A stretch of DNA of 64,000 nt, from contig NW_027480543.1 in assembly GCF_051401765.1 (NCBI RefSeq), positions 868,001 through 932,000 of the forward strand, given 5' to 3'. A model generated the notes under the pieces. The model saw only the letters and a list, made by a program, of their open reading frames with translations, searched no databases and was not told the DNA's origin. The position numbers and the translations under genes were made by a program. The DNA is from Calliopsis andreniformis. Its lineage: Eukaryota > Arthropoda > Insecta > Hymenoptera > Andrenidae. The stretch's first letter is position 1; each line of letters begins with the position of its first letter. Below are positions 55,441 to 64,000 of the stretch, piece by piece.

Positions 55441-57110
55441 ATTGACGATTGAGGATTGAGGATGATGTCTGAGGGTTGAGGATTGAGGTTTGAGGACTGA
55501 CGACTGAGGATTGAGGACTGAGGATTGAGGATGAGGGCTGAGGGTCGGGGATTGTGGTTTGACGACTGAGGACTGAGGATTGAGGATTGAGAATTCAGGA
55601 TTGTTGATAGAGGATTGAAGATTCAGGATTGGGTATTGAGGATTGAAGAATGAGGACTGAGGATTGAGGATTGAGGATTGAGGGTTGAGGATCTAGGATT
55701 GGAGATTGATTATTGAGGATTGAAGATTGGGGATTGAGGATTGAGGATTGAGGATCTAGGACTGCAGATTGATTATTGAGGATTGAAGATTGAGGATTGA
55801 TGATTGAGGATTGGGAATTGAGAATTGAGGATGAGGACTGGGGGTTTTGGATTGTGGTTTGAGAAATGAGGATTGAGGATTGAGGATTGAGGATTGAAGA
55901 TTGTGTATTGAGAATTGAGGATTGAGGATTGAGGATTGAGGGTTGAGGATGGAGGATGAGGGCTGAGGGTTGAGGATTGAGGTTTGAGGACTGAGGAATG
56001 AGGATTGAGGATCGATAGTTGAGGATTGAGAATTGGGGATTGAGGATTGAGGATTGAGGATTGTGGATTCATGATTGAGGGTTGAAGATTGATATTGAGG
56101 ATTGAAGATTGAGGATTGATGATTAAGGATTGAGGATGGAGGATGAGGGCTGAGGGTTGAGGATTGAGGTTTGAGGACTGAGGACTGAGGATTGAAGATT
56201 GAGAATTGAGGATTGAGGGTTGAGGATTGAAGTTTGAGGATTGGCTATTGAGGATTGAAGAATGAGGATTGAGGATTGAGGATTGAGTATTGAGGATTGA
56301 AGATTGAGGATTGAGGATTGAGGATTGAGGATTGATGATTGAAGATTGTGTATTGAAGATTGAAGATTGAGGATTGAGGATTGAGGATTGAGGATTGAGG
56401 ATTGAGGATTGAGTATTGAGATTTGATTATTGAATATTGTGGATTGTGTATTGAACCATGAGAATTCAGGATATTCTATTGAGTATTGAGAATTGAGGAT
56501 TGATCGTTGAGTATTGAGGATTCATGGCTGAGGTCTGTGTGTTGAATATTGAGGGTTGAGGATTGAGGATTGAGGATTGAGGATTGAGGATTGAAGATTG
56601 AGTATTGATGATTGAATACTGAGGATTGAGGATTGAGGTTTGAGGATTGAGAACGAGGACTGACGGTAGAGGATTGAGGTTTGAGGATTGAGGATTGAGG
56701 ATTGAACACTGAGGATTGAGGATTGAGGATTAAGCATTGAGGATTGAAGATTGAAGACTGGGGATTGAGGATTGATGATTGAGAATTAAGGATTGAAGAT
56801 TGTGGAGTGAGGATCTAGGATTGGAGATTGATTATTGCGGATTGAAGATTGAGGATTGAGGATTGAGGATTGAGGATTGAGAATTGAGGATGAGGACTGA
56901 GGGTTGAGGGATGAGATTTGAGGAATGAGGATTGAGGGTTGAGGTTTGAGGATTGAGGATTGAGGATTGAGGATTGAGTAATGAAGATTGAGTATTGATG
57001 CCTGAGGATTGAGGATTGAGTATCGAGGATTGAGGATTGGGGATTGAATATTGAGTACTGAGGATTGAACATTGAGGATTGAGGATTGAGGATTGAGGAT
57101 GGATGATGAG
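55440..57110. repeat. G-type segment with the third broken hairpin
   Basis: 55,264-56,070 pairs with 60,819-61,620 at offset 5555. About 56,280-57,060 pairs with 62,171-62,950 at offset 5891, through the broken hairpins at 56455 and 62346. One A is lost near 56,093. Confidence 0.7.
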
Positions 57111-59200
57111 GGTTGAGGATCTAGGATTCGAGATTGATTATTGAGGATTAAAGATTGGGGATTGAGGATTGAGGATTGAGGATCCAGGATTGGAGATTGA
57201 TTATTGAGGAATGAAGATTGAAGATTGAGGATTGATGATTGAGGATTGAGAATTGAGAATTGAGGATGAGGTCTGAGGGTTGAGGATTGAGGTTTGAGAA
57301 ATGAGGATTGAGGATTGAAGATTGAGTATTGAGAATTGAGGATTGAGGATTGAGGATTGAGGATTGAGAATTGAGGATTGAGGATTGAGGATTGAGGATT
57401 GAGGATTGAAGGTTGAATATTGAGGATTGAAGATTGAGGATTGAGGATTGAGGGTTGAGGATGGAGGATGAGGGCTGTGGGTTGAGGATTGAGGTTTGAT
57501 TACTGAGGACTGAGGATTGAGGATCGAGAGTTGAGGATTGAGGATTGAGGATTCAGGATTGAGGATTGAGAATTGAGGATTGATGATTTGAGGGTTGAAG
57601 ATCGAATATTGAGGATTGAAGATTGAGGGTTGATGATTAAGGATTCAGGATGGAGGATGAGGGCTGAGGGTTGAGCATTGAGGTTTGAGGACTGAGGTCT
57701 GAGGATTGAGGATTGAGAATTTATAATTGAGGGTTGAGGATTGATGATTGAGGATTGGGTATTGAGGATTGAAGAATGAGGATTGAGGATTGATGATTGA
57801 TGATTGAGGATTGAAGATTGAGTATTGAGGATTGAAGATTGACGATTGAGGATTGAGGATTGAGGATTGAGGATTGAGGATTGAGGATTGAAGATTGAGG
57901 ATTGGGTATTGAGGACTGAACATTGAGGATTGAGGATTGAGGATTGAAGGTTGAATATTGATGAATGAAGGTTAACGATTGAGGATAGAGGTCTGTGGAT
58001 TGAGGACGAGGACTGCGGGTTGGGTATTGATACTTGAGGTCTGTGGATTGAGGATTGAGGATTGCGAGTTGAGGATTGAAGATTGAAGATTGAGGATAGG
58101 GTATTGAGGATTGTAGAATGAGGATTGAGGATTGAGGATTGAGGATTGAGGATTCAAAATTGAGTATTGAGGATTGAAGGTTGAGGATTGAGGATTGAGG
58201 ATTGAGGATTGAGGATTGAAGATTGAGTATTGAGGATTGAAGATTGAGGATTGAGGATTGAGGATTGAGGATTGAGGATTGAAGATTGAGGATTGAGGAT
58301 TGTGGATTGAGGATTGAGCATTGAGGATCGAAGATTGAATATTGATGATTGAAGGTTGAGGATTGAGGATTGAGGGTTGTGAATTGAGGACGAGTACTGA
58401 GGGCTGAATATTGATGATTGAGGTCTGAGGATTGAGGATTGAGGATTGAGGATTGAAAATTGAGGATTGAGGATTGAGGATTGAGGATTGGGGATTGAAG
58501 ATTGAGTACTGAGGATTGAAGATTGAGGATTGAGCATTGAGGATTGAGGATTGAGGATGATGTCTGAGGGCTGAGGATTGAGGTTTGAGGACTGACGACT
58601 GAGGATTGAGGACTGAGGATTGAGGATGAGGGCTGAGGGTCGGGGATTGTGGTTTGACGACTGAGGACTGAGGATTGAGGGTTGAGAATTCAGGATTGTT
58701 GATAGAGGATTGAAGATTGAGGATTGGGTATTGAGGATTGAAGAATGAGGATTGAGGATTGAGGATTGAGGATTGAGGGTTGAGGATCTAGGATTGGAGA
58801 TTGATTATTGAGGATTGAAGATTGGGGATTGAGGATTGAGGATTGAGGATCTAGGATTGCAGATTGATTATTGAGGATTGAAGATTGAGGATTGATGATT
58901 GAGGATTGAGAATTGAGAATTGAGGATGAGGACTGGGGGTTTTGGATTGTGGTTTGAGAAATGAGGATTGAGGATTGAGGATTGAGGGTTGAAGATTGTG
59001 TATTGAGAATTGAGGATTGATGATTGAGGATTGAGGTTTGAGGATGGAGGATGAGGGCTGAGGGTTGAGGATTGAGGTTGAGGACTGAGGACTGAGGATT
59101 GAGGATCGAGAGTTGAGGATTGAGGATTGCGGATTGAGGATTGAGGATTGAGAATTGAGGATTGATGATTGAGGGTTGAAGATCGAATATTGAGGATTGA
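57110..59200. repeat. Rearranged G-type segment
   Basis: Opens with the GGATTCGAG copy at 57,121 and carries GTTAAC at 57971. From about 58,540 it holds the GATGATGTCTG to GGGGGTTTTGG stretch shared with 61,010. Private changes are TTTATAATTG near 57,722 and single-base indels near 57,588 and 59,079. Confidence 0.7.
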
Positions 59201-62200
59201 AGATTGAGGGTTGATGATTAAGGATTCAGGATGGAGGATGAGGGCTGAGGGTTGAGGATTGAGGTTTGAGGACCGAGGACTGAGGATTGAGGATTGAGAA
59301 TTGAGGATTGAGGGTTGAGGATTGAAGATTGAGGATTGAGTATTGAGGATTGAAGAATGAGGATTGAGGATTGAGGATTGATGATTGAGGATTGAAGATC
59401 GAGTGTTGAGGATTGAACATTGACGATTGAGGATTGAGGATTGAGGATTGAGGATTGAGGATTGAGGATTGAGGATTGAAGATTGAGGATTGGGTATTGA
59501 GGACTGAACATTGAGGATTGAGGATTGAGGATTGAAGGTTGAATATTGATGAATGAAGGTTAACGATTGAGGCTAGAGGTCTGTGGATTGAGGACGAGGA
59601 CTGCGGGTTGGGTATTGATACTTGAGGTCTGTGGATTGAGGGTTGAGGATTGTGAATTGAGGATTGAAGATTGAAGATTGAGGATAGGGTATTGAGGATT
59701 GTAGAATGAGGATTGAGGATTGAGGATTGAGGATTGAGGATTCAAAATTGAGTATTGAGGATTGAAGGTTGAGGATTGAGGATTGAGGATTGAGGATTGA
59801 GGATTGAAGATTGAGTATTGAGGATTGAAGATTGAGGATTGAGGATTGAGGATTGAGGATTGAGGATTGAAGATTGAGGATTGAGGATTGTGGATTGAGG
59901 ATTGAGCATTGAGGATTGAAGATTGAATATTGATGATTGAAGATTGAGGATTGAGGATTGAGGGTTGTGAATTGAGGACGAGTACTGAGGGCTGAATATT
60001 GATGATTGAGGTCTGAGGATTGAGGATTGAGGATTGAGGATTGAAAATTGAGGATTGAGGATTGAGGATTGAGGATTGAGGATTGAAGATTGAGTACTGA
60101 GGATTGAAGATTGAGGATTGAGGATTGAGGATTGAGGATTGAGGATTGAGGATTGAGGATTGAGGATTGAAGATTGAGGTTTGGGGATTGAGGATTGGCG
60201 ATTGAGGATTGAGTATTGAGAATTGAGGATTGATGGTTGAATATTGAGGTTTCATGGCTGAGGGTTGTGTGTTGAATATTGAGGGTTGAGGATTGAGGAT
60301 TGAGGATTTAGGATTGAGGATTGAAGATTGAGTATTGATGATTGAATATTGAGGATTGAGGATTTAGGTTTGAGGATTGAGGACGAGGACTGACGGTAGA
60401 GGATTGAGGTTTGAGGATTGAGGGCTGAGGATTGAGGACTGAGGATTGAGGATTGAGGATTGAGCGTTGAGGATTGAAGATTGAAGACTGGGGATCGAGG
60501 ATTGATGATTGAGAATTAAGGATTGAAGAATGTGGATTGAGGATCTAGGTTTGGAGATTGATTATTGAGGATTGAAGATTGAGGATTGAGGATTGAGGAT
60601 TGAGGATTGAGAATTGAGGATGAGGACTGAGGGTTGAGGATTGATGTTTAAGGAATGAGGATTGAGGGTTGAGGATTGAGGATTGAGGATTGAGGAGTGA
60701 TGATTGATGATTGAGGATTGGGGATTGAATATTGAGTACTGAGGATAGAAGATTGAGGATTGAGGATTGATGATGGAGGATGAGGGCTGAGGGTTGAGGA
60801 TTGAGGTTTTAGTATTGAATCCTGAGAATTCAGGATATTCTATTGAGTATTGAGAATTGAGGATTGATGGATGAGTACTGAGGACTGAGGGTTGAGGATT
60901 GAAGGTTGAGTATTGAGGATTCAGAATTGAGGTTCGAGGGCTGACGATTGAGGATTGAAGATTGAGTACTGAGGATTGAAGATTGAGGATTGAGCATTGA
61001 GGATTGAGGATTGAGGATGATGTCTGAGGGTTGAGGATTGAGGTTTCAGGACTGACGACTGAGGATTGAGGACTGAGGATTGAGGATGAGGGCTGAGGGT
61101 CGGGGATTGTGGTTTGACGACTGAGGACTGAGGATTGAGGATTGAGAATTCAGGATTGTTGATAGAGGATTGAAGATTGAGGATTGGGTATTGAGGATTG
61201 AAGAATGAGGATTGAGGATTGAGGATTGAGGATTGAGGGTTGAGGATCTAGGATTGGAGATTGATTATTGAGGATTGAAGATTGGGGATTGAGGATTGAG
61301 TATTGAGGATCTAGGATTGCAGATTGATTATTGAGGATTGAAGATTGAGGATTGATGATTGAGGATTGAGAATTGAGAATTGAGGATGAGGACTGGGGGT
61401 TTTGGATTGTGGTTTGAGAAATGAGGATTGAGGATTGAGGATTGAGGATTGAAGATTGTGTATTGAGAATTGAGGATTGAGGATTGAGGATTGAGGGTTG
61501 AGGATGGAGGATGAGGGCTGAGGGTTGAGGATTGAGGTTTGAGGACTGAGGACTGAGGATTGAGGATCGATAGTTGAGGATTGAGGATTGCGGATTGAGG
61601 ATTGAGGATTGAGAATTGTGGATTGATGATTGAGGGTTGAAGATTGAAGATTGAGGATTGATGATTAAGGATTGAGGATGGAGGATGAGGGCTGAGGGTT
61701 GAGGATTGAGGTTTGAGGACTGAGGACTGAGGATTGAAGATTGAGAATTGAGGGTTGAGGATTGAAGTTTGAGGATTGGCTATTGAGGATTGAAGAATGA
61801 GGATTGAGGATTGAGGATTGAGGATTGAGGATTGAAAATTGAGTATTGAGGATTGAAGATTGAGGATTGAGGATTGAGGATTGAGGATTGAGGATTGAGG
61901 AATGAAGATTGAGTATTGAGGATTGAAGATTGAGGATTGAGGATTGAGGATTGAGGATTGAAGATTGAGGATTGAGGATTGAGGATTGAGGATTGAGCAT
62001 TGAGGATTGAAGATTGAATATTGATGATTGGAAATTGAGGATTGAGGATTGAGGGTTGTGGATTGAGGACGAGTACTGAGGGTTGAATATTGATGATTGA
62101 GGTCTGAGGATTGAGGATTGAGGATTGAAAATTGAGGATTGAGGATTGAGGATTCAGGGTTGAGCATTGAAGATTGAGTATTGAGGATTGAAGATTGAGG

Positions 62201-62340
62201 ATTGAGGATTGAGGATTGAGGATTGACGATTGAAGATTGTGTATTGAAGATTGAAGATTGAGGATTGAGGATTGAGGATTGAGGATTGAGGATTGAGGAT
62301 TGAGTATTGAGATTTGATTATTGAATATTGTGGATTGTGT
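59200..62340. repeat. G-type segment with GTTAAC and hairpin
   Basis: GTTAAC at 59559 and the hairpin at 60819 are 1260 bp apart. The same pair at 50880 and 52154 is 1274 bp apart, a two-heptamer difference. 61,010-61,620 repeats the interior of module G. Confidence 0.7.
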
Positions 62341-64000
62341 ATTGAACCATGAGAATTCAGGATATTCTATTGAGTATTGAGAATTGAGGATTGATCGTTG
62401 AGTATTGAGGATTCATGGCTGAGGTCTGTGTGTTGAATATTGAGGGTTGAGGATTGAGGATTGAGGATTGAGGATTGAGGCTTGAAGATTGAGGATTGAT
62501 GATTGAATACTGAGGATTGAGTATTGAGGTTTGAGGATTGAGAACGAGGACTGACGGTAGAGGATTGAGGTTTGAGGATTGAGGATTGAGGATTGAACAC
62601 TGAGGATTGAGGATTGAGGATTAAGCATTGAGGATTGAAGATTGAAGACTGGGGATTGAGGATTGATGATTGAGTATTAAGGATTGAAGATTGTGGAGTG
62701 AGGATCTAGGATTGGAGATTGATTATTGCGGATTGAAGATTGAGGATTGAGGATTGAGGATTGAGGATTGAGAATTGAGGATGAGGACTGAGGGTTGAGG
62801 GATGAGGTTTGAGGAATGAGGATTGAGGGTTGAGGTTTGAGGATTGAGGATTGAGGATTGAGGATTGAGTAATGAAGATTGAGTATTGATGCCTGAGGAT
62901 TGAGGATTGAGGATCGAGGATTGAGGATTGGGGATTGAATATTGAGTACTGAGGATTGAAGATTGAGAATTGAGGATTGAGGATTGAGGATGGATGATGA
63001 GGGCTGAGGGTTGAGGATTGAGGTTCGAGTACTGAATCCTGAGAAATCAGGATATTCTATTGAGTATTGAGAATTGAGGATTGATGGTTGAGTACGGAGG
63101 ACTGAGGATTGAGGATTCAGAATTGAGGTTTGAGGACTGAGGATTGAGGATTGAAGATTGAGTATTGAGGATTGAAGATTGAGGAATGAGGATTGAGGAT
63201 TGAGGATTGAGGATGGTGTCTGAGGGTTGAAGATTGAGGTTTGAGGACTGAGGACTGAGGATTGAGGACTGAGGATTGAGGATGAGGGCTGAGGATCGGG
63301 GATTGAGGTTTGACGGCTGAGGACTGAGGATTGAGGATTGAGAATTAAGGATTGTTCATAGAGGATTGAAGATTGAGGATTGGGTATTGAGGATTGAAGA
63401 ATGAGGATTGAGGATTGAGGATTGAGGATTGAGGGTTGAGGATCTAGGATTGGAGATTGATTATTGAGGATTGAAGATTGGGGATTGAGGATTGAGGATT
63501 GACGATCTAGGATTGGAGATTGATTATTGAGGGTTGAAGATTGAGGATTGAGGATTGAGGATTCAGAATTGAGAGTTGAAGATGAGGACTGAGGGTTGAG
63601 GATTGAGGTTTGAGAAGTGACGATTGAAGATTGAGGATTGAGGATTGATGATTGAGGAATGAGGATAGAGGATTGAGTTTTGGAGATTGAGTATTGATGA
63701 CTGAGGATTGAGGATTGAGGTTTGAGGACTGAGGATTGAGGATTGAAGATTGAGTATTGAGTATTGATGATTGAGGATTGAGGATTGAGGATTGAGGATG
63801 GATGATGAGGGCTGAGGGTTGAGGATTGAGGATTGAGGATTGAAAATTGAGTATTGAGGATTGAAGATTGAGGATTGAGGATTGAGGATTGAGGATTGAG
63901 GAATGAAGATTGAGTATTGAGGATTGAAGATTGAGGATTGAGGATTGAGGATTGAGGATTGAAGATTGAGGATTGAGGATTGAGGATTGAGGATTGAGCA
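62340..64000. repeat. Final module and array tail
   Basis: The broken hairpin at 62346 is followed by a loop-variant hairpin at 63036, 690 bp later as in the 43.1-43.8 kb pair. From about 63,120 the sequence turns to variants like those of 14.6 kb (GGATCGGGG, ACGGCTGAGG). The array continues past the window end. Confidence 0.7.

Larger units (their letters stand above)
46928..59564. repeat. GTTAAC-marked module family, six copies
   Basis: GTTAAC (an HpaI site) occurs at 46928, 50880, 52666, 54304, 57971 and 59559. Each is inside GAATGAAGGTTAACGATTG and is followed by a distinctive AGGTCTGTGG segment and a GGTATTGATACTTGAGG segment. The next 180 bp or so are nearly identical between copies. 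I did not see this module before 46.9 kb. The spacing is irregular (3952, 1786, 1638, 3667 and 1588 bp), which suggests spread by unequal exchange of larger modules rather than simple tandem duplication. Confidence 0.85.
43113..62363. repeat. Broken-arm variant of the landmark, ACCATGAGAATTCAGGAT
   Basis: Four copies start at 43113, 48397, 56455 and 62346; the second carries C in the loop. The left arm differs at two positions (ATCCTGA to ACCATGA), so the hairpin is disrupted while the right arm and the EcoRI site remain. All four follow the same unusual lead-in, with the heptamers TTTGATT, ATTGAAT and ATTGTGG, which is not seen in the left 43 kb. They lie about 5.3, 8.1 and 5.9 kb apart and mark the start of the large right-hand modules. 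Confidence 0.85.
3659..63053. repeat. Recurrent 18-bp inverted-repeat landmark, ATCCTGAGAATTCAGGAT
   Basis: Seven-base arms (ATCCTGA and TCAGGAT) flank a GAAT loop and include an EcoRI site. Starts with intact arms: 3659, 5911, 7800, 9522, 12052, 12588, 13604, 14510, 15207, 16852, 18690, 21214, 24654, 26737, 27971, 29731, 32256, 35700, 37783, 39016, 43803, 46416, 49094, 52154, 55264, 60819 and 63036. The copies at 13604 (loop GATT) and 63036 (loop GAAA) lose the EcoRI site but keep the arms. In register the element reads as diverged heptamers (TCCTGAG, AATTCAG, GATATTC), so it arose within the array. It usually follows a GGGCTGAGG segment and precedes TATTCTATTGAG. No T-run follows, so it is not a rho-independent terminator. 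Its regular association with module structure makes it a higher-order-repeat marker. A protein-binding or cruciform role is possible but unproven. Confidence 0.88.
1..64000. repeat. Heptamer satellite array, unit GATTGAG (- strand CTCAATC)
   Basis: Every line of the window is a head-to-tail series of a 7-bp unit. The commonest form is GATTGAG. Frequent variants are GATTGAA, TATTGAG, GAATGAG, GGTTGAG, GACTGAG, GTTTGAG and the 6-mer GATGAG. The orientation never inverts. Perfect runs reach eight or nine units, for example near 8,876-8,940 and 20,517-20,577. The array runs off both ends. The + strand is about 43% G and 71% purine in the ideal unit, with C almost absent. No gene, RNA gene, promoter or terminator interrupts it. 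All long frames are on the - strand and translate to SSILNPQ-type heptapeptides in every frame; no frame shows a plausible ribosome site, a domain or a conserved start. Eukaryotic heterochromatin is the likeliest setting, by inference only. Confidence 0.97.

Noticed and set aside
44385..61405. GGGGGTTTTGG segments as ciliate telomere (GGGGTTTT) relics
   Set aside because: There is one G/T run per module with no tandem copies. It fits a GGGTTGAG heptamer changed by substitution and then copied with the module.
437..62628. Long - strand open frames rich in SSILNPQ repeats as protein genes
   Set aside because: All arise from the stop-free heptamer. Different frames over the same bases give the same peptide, ends vary with random variants, and no start site, domain or codon bias supports translation.
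3659..63053. Hairpin landmark as a rho-independent terminator or transposon end
   Set aside because: Arms are only 7 bp and AT/GC mixed, no T-run follows, and no transposase or target duplication is present. The element is itself built of heptamers in register.
3659..63053. Hairpin landmark as a CENP-B box
   Set aside because: It lacks the TTCG...CGGGA core of the known box.
1..64000. Telomeric repeat
   Set aside because: The unit is 7 bp like the plant TTTAGGG repeat, but GATTGAG differs at several positions in any rotation, is highly degenerate and shows higher-order modules, unlike a telomere.
1..64000. CRISPR array
   Set aside because: Repeats are 7 bp with no unique spacers; the regular modules are diverged copies of the same unit.
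1..64000. Cyanobacterial-type short heptamer repeats (STRR) as the identity of the array
   Set aside because: Those heptamers, as I remember them, have different sequences and form short intergenic runs; neither unit nor scale fits.

Overview
The whole 64 kb window is one continuous, degenerate tandem array of a 7-bp unit, GATTGAG on the + strand (CTCAATC on the - strand). I find no protein gene, RNA gene, mobile element, CRISPR array, promoter or terminator. Both ends are still inside the array, so its real length is greater than 64 kb. The + strand is strongly skewed: G, A and T make up nearly everything, and C occurs about one to three times per 60 bases.

The long open frames are all on the - strand and are a by-product of the repeat. 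A 7-bp unit read in triplets repeats every 21 bp, and all three - frames give the same heptapeptide cycle (SSILNPQ and variants). The + strand has a TGA in every unit, so each + frame stops every 21 bp. Apparent starts and stops fall wherever a variant heptamer happens to create them, and overlapping frames give the same peptide. I therefore annotate no CDS.

Above the heptamer there is a layered higher-order structure, followed by eye from rare variants. (1) At 0.1-9 kb, modules of about 1 kb recur at offsets 2008, 2252 and 1889. (2) At 9-17.3 kb, a module of about 1-1.4 kb recurs at offsets 2530 and 4800, with a 0.54 kb tandem duplication at 12-13 kb. A more diverged stretch lies at 13.1-15.9 kb. 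(3) About 18.35-29.40 and 29.40-40.38 kb are two adjacent copies of an 11.04 kb block, which contains a nested 2.52 kb repeat. (4) About 39.2-41.1 kb matches the start of the window (0.1-2.1 kb). (5) From about 41 kb a different variant family takes over, with modules of about 4-6 kb marked by an HpaI-type heptamer and by a broken form of the hairpin described below.

An 18-bp inverted-repeat landmark, ATCCTGAGAATTCAGGAT, occurs intact or with a changed loop 27 times and with a broken arm 4 times. It is made of diverged heptamers in register. Most length differences between homologous copies are exact multiples of 7. A second class of single-base indels sits in short homopolymers and clusters at 21.1-22.8 and 27.9-28.9 kb; these look like consensus errors.

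The organism cannot be named from this window. Long homogenised satellites with layered higher-order repeats are typical of eukaryotic heterochromatin, which is the most economical reading. Short heptamer arrays also occur in some bacteria, so a prokaryotic source is not excluded by sequence alone. Module boundaries below were found by eye and are good to roughly 30 bp.
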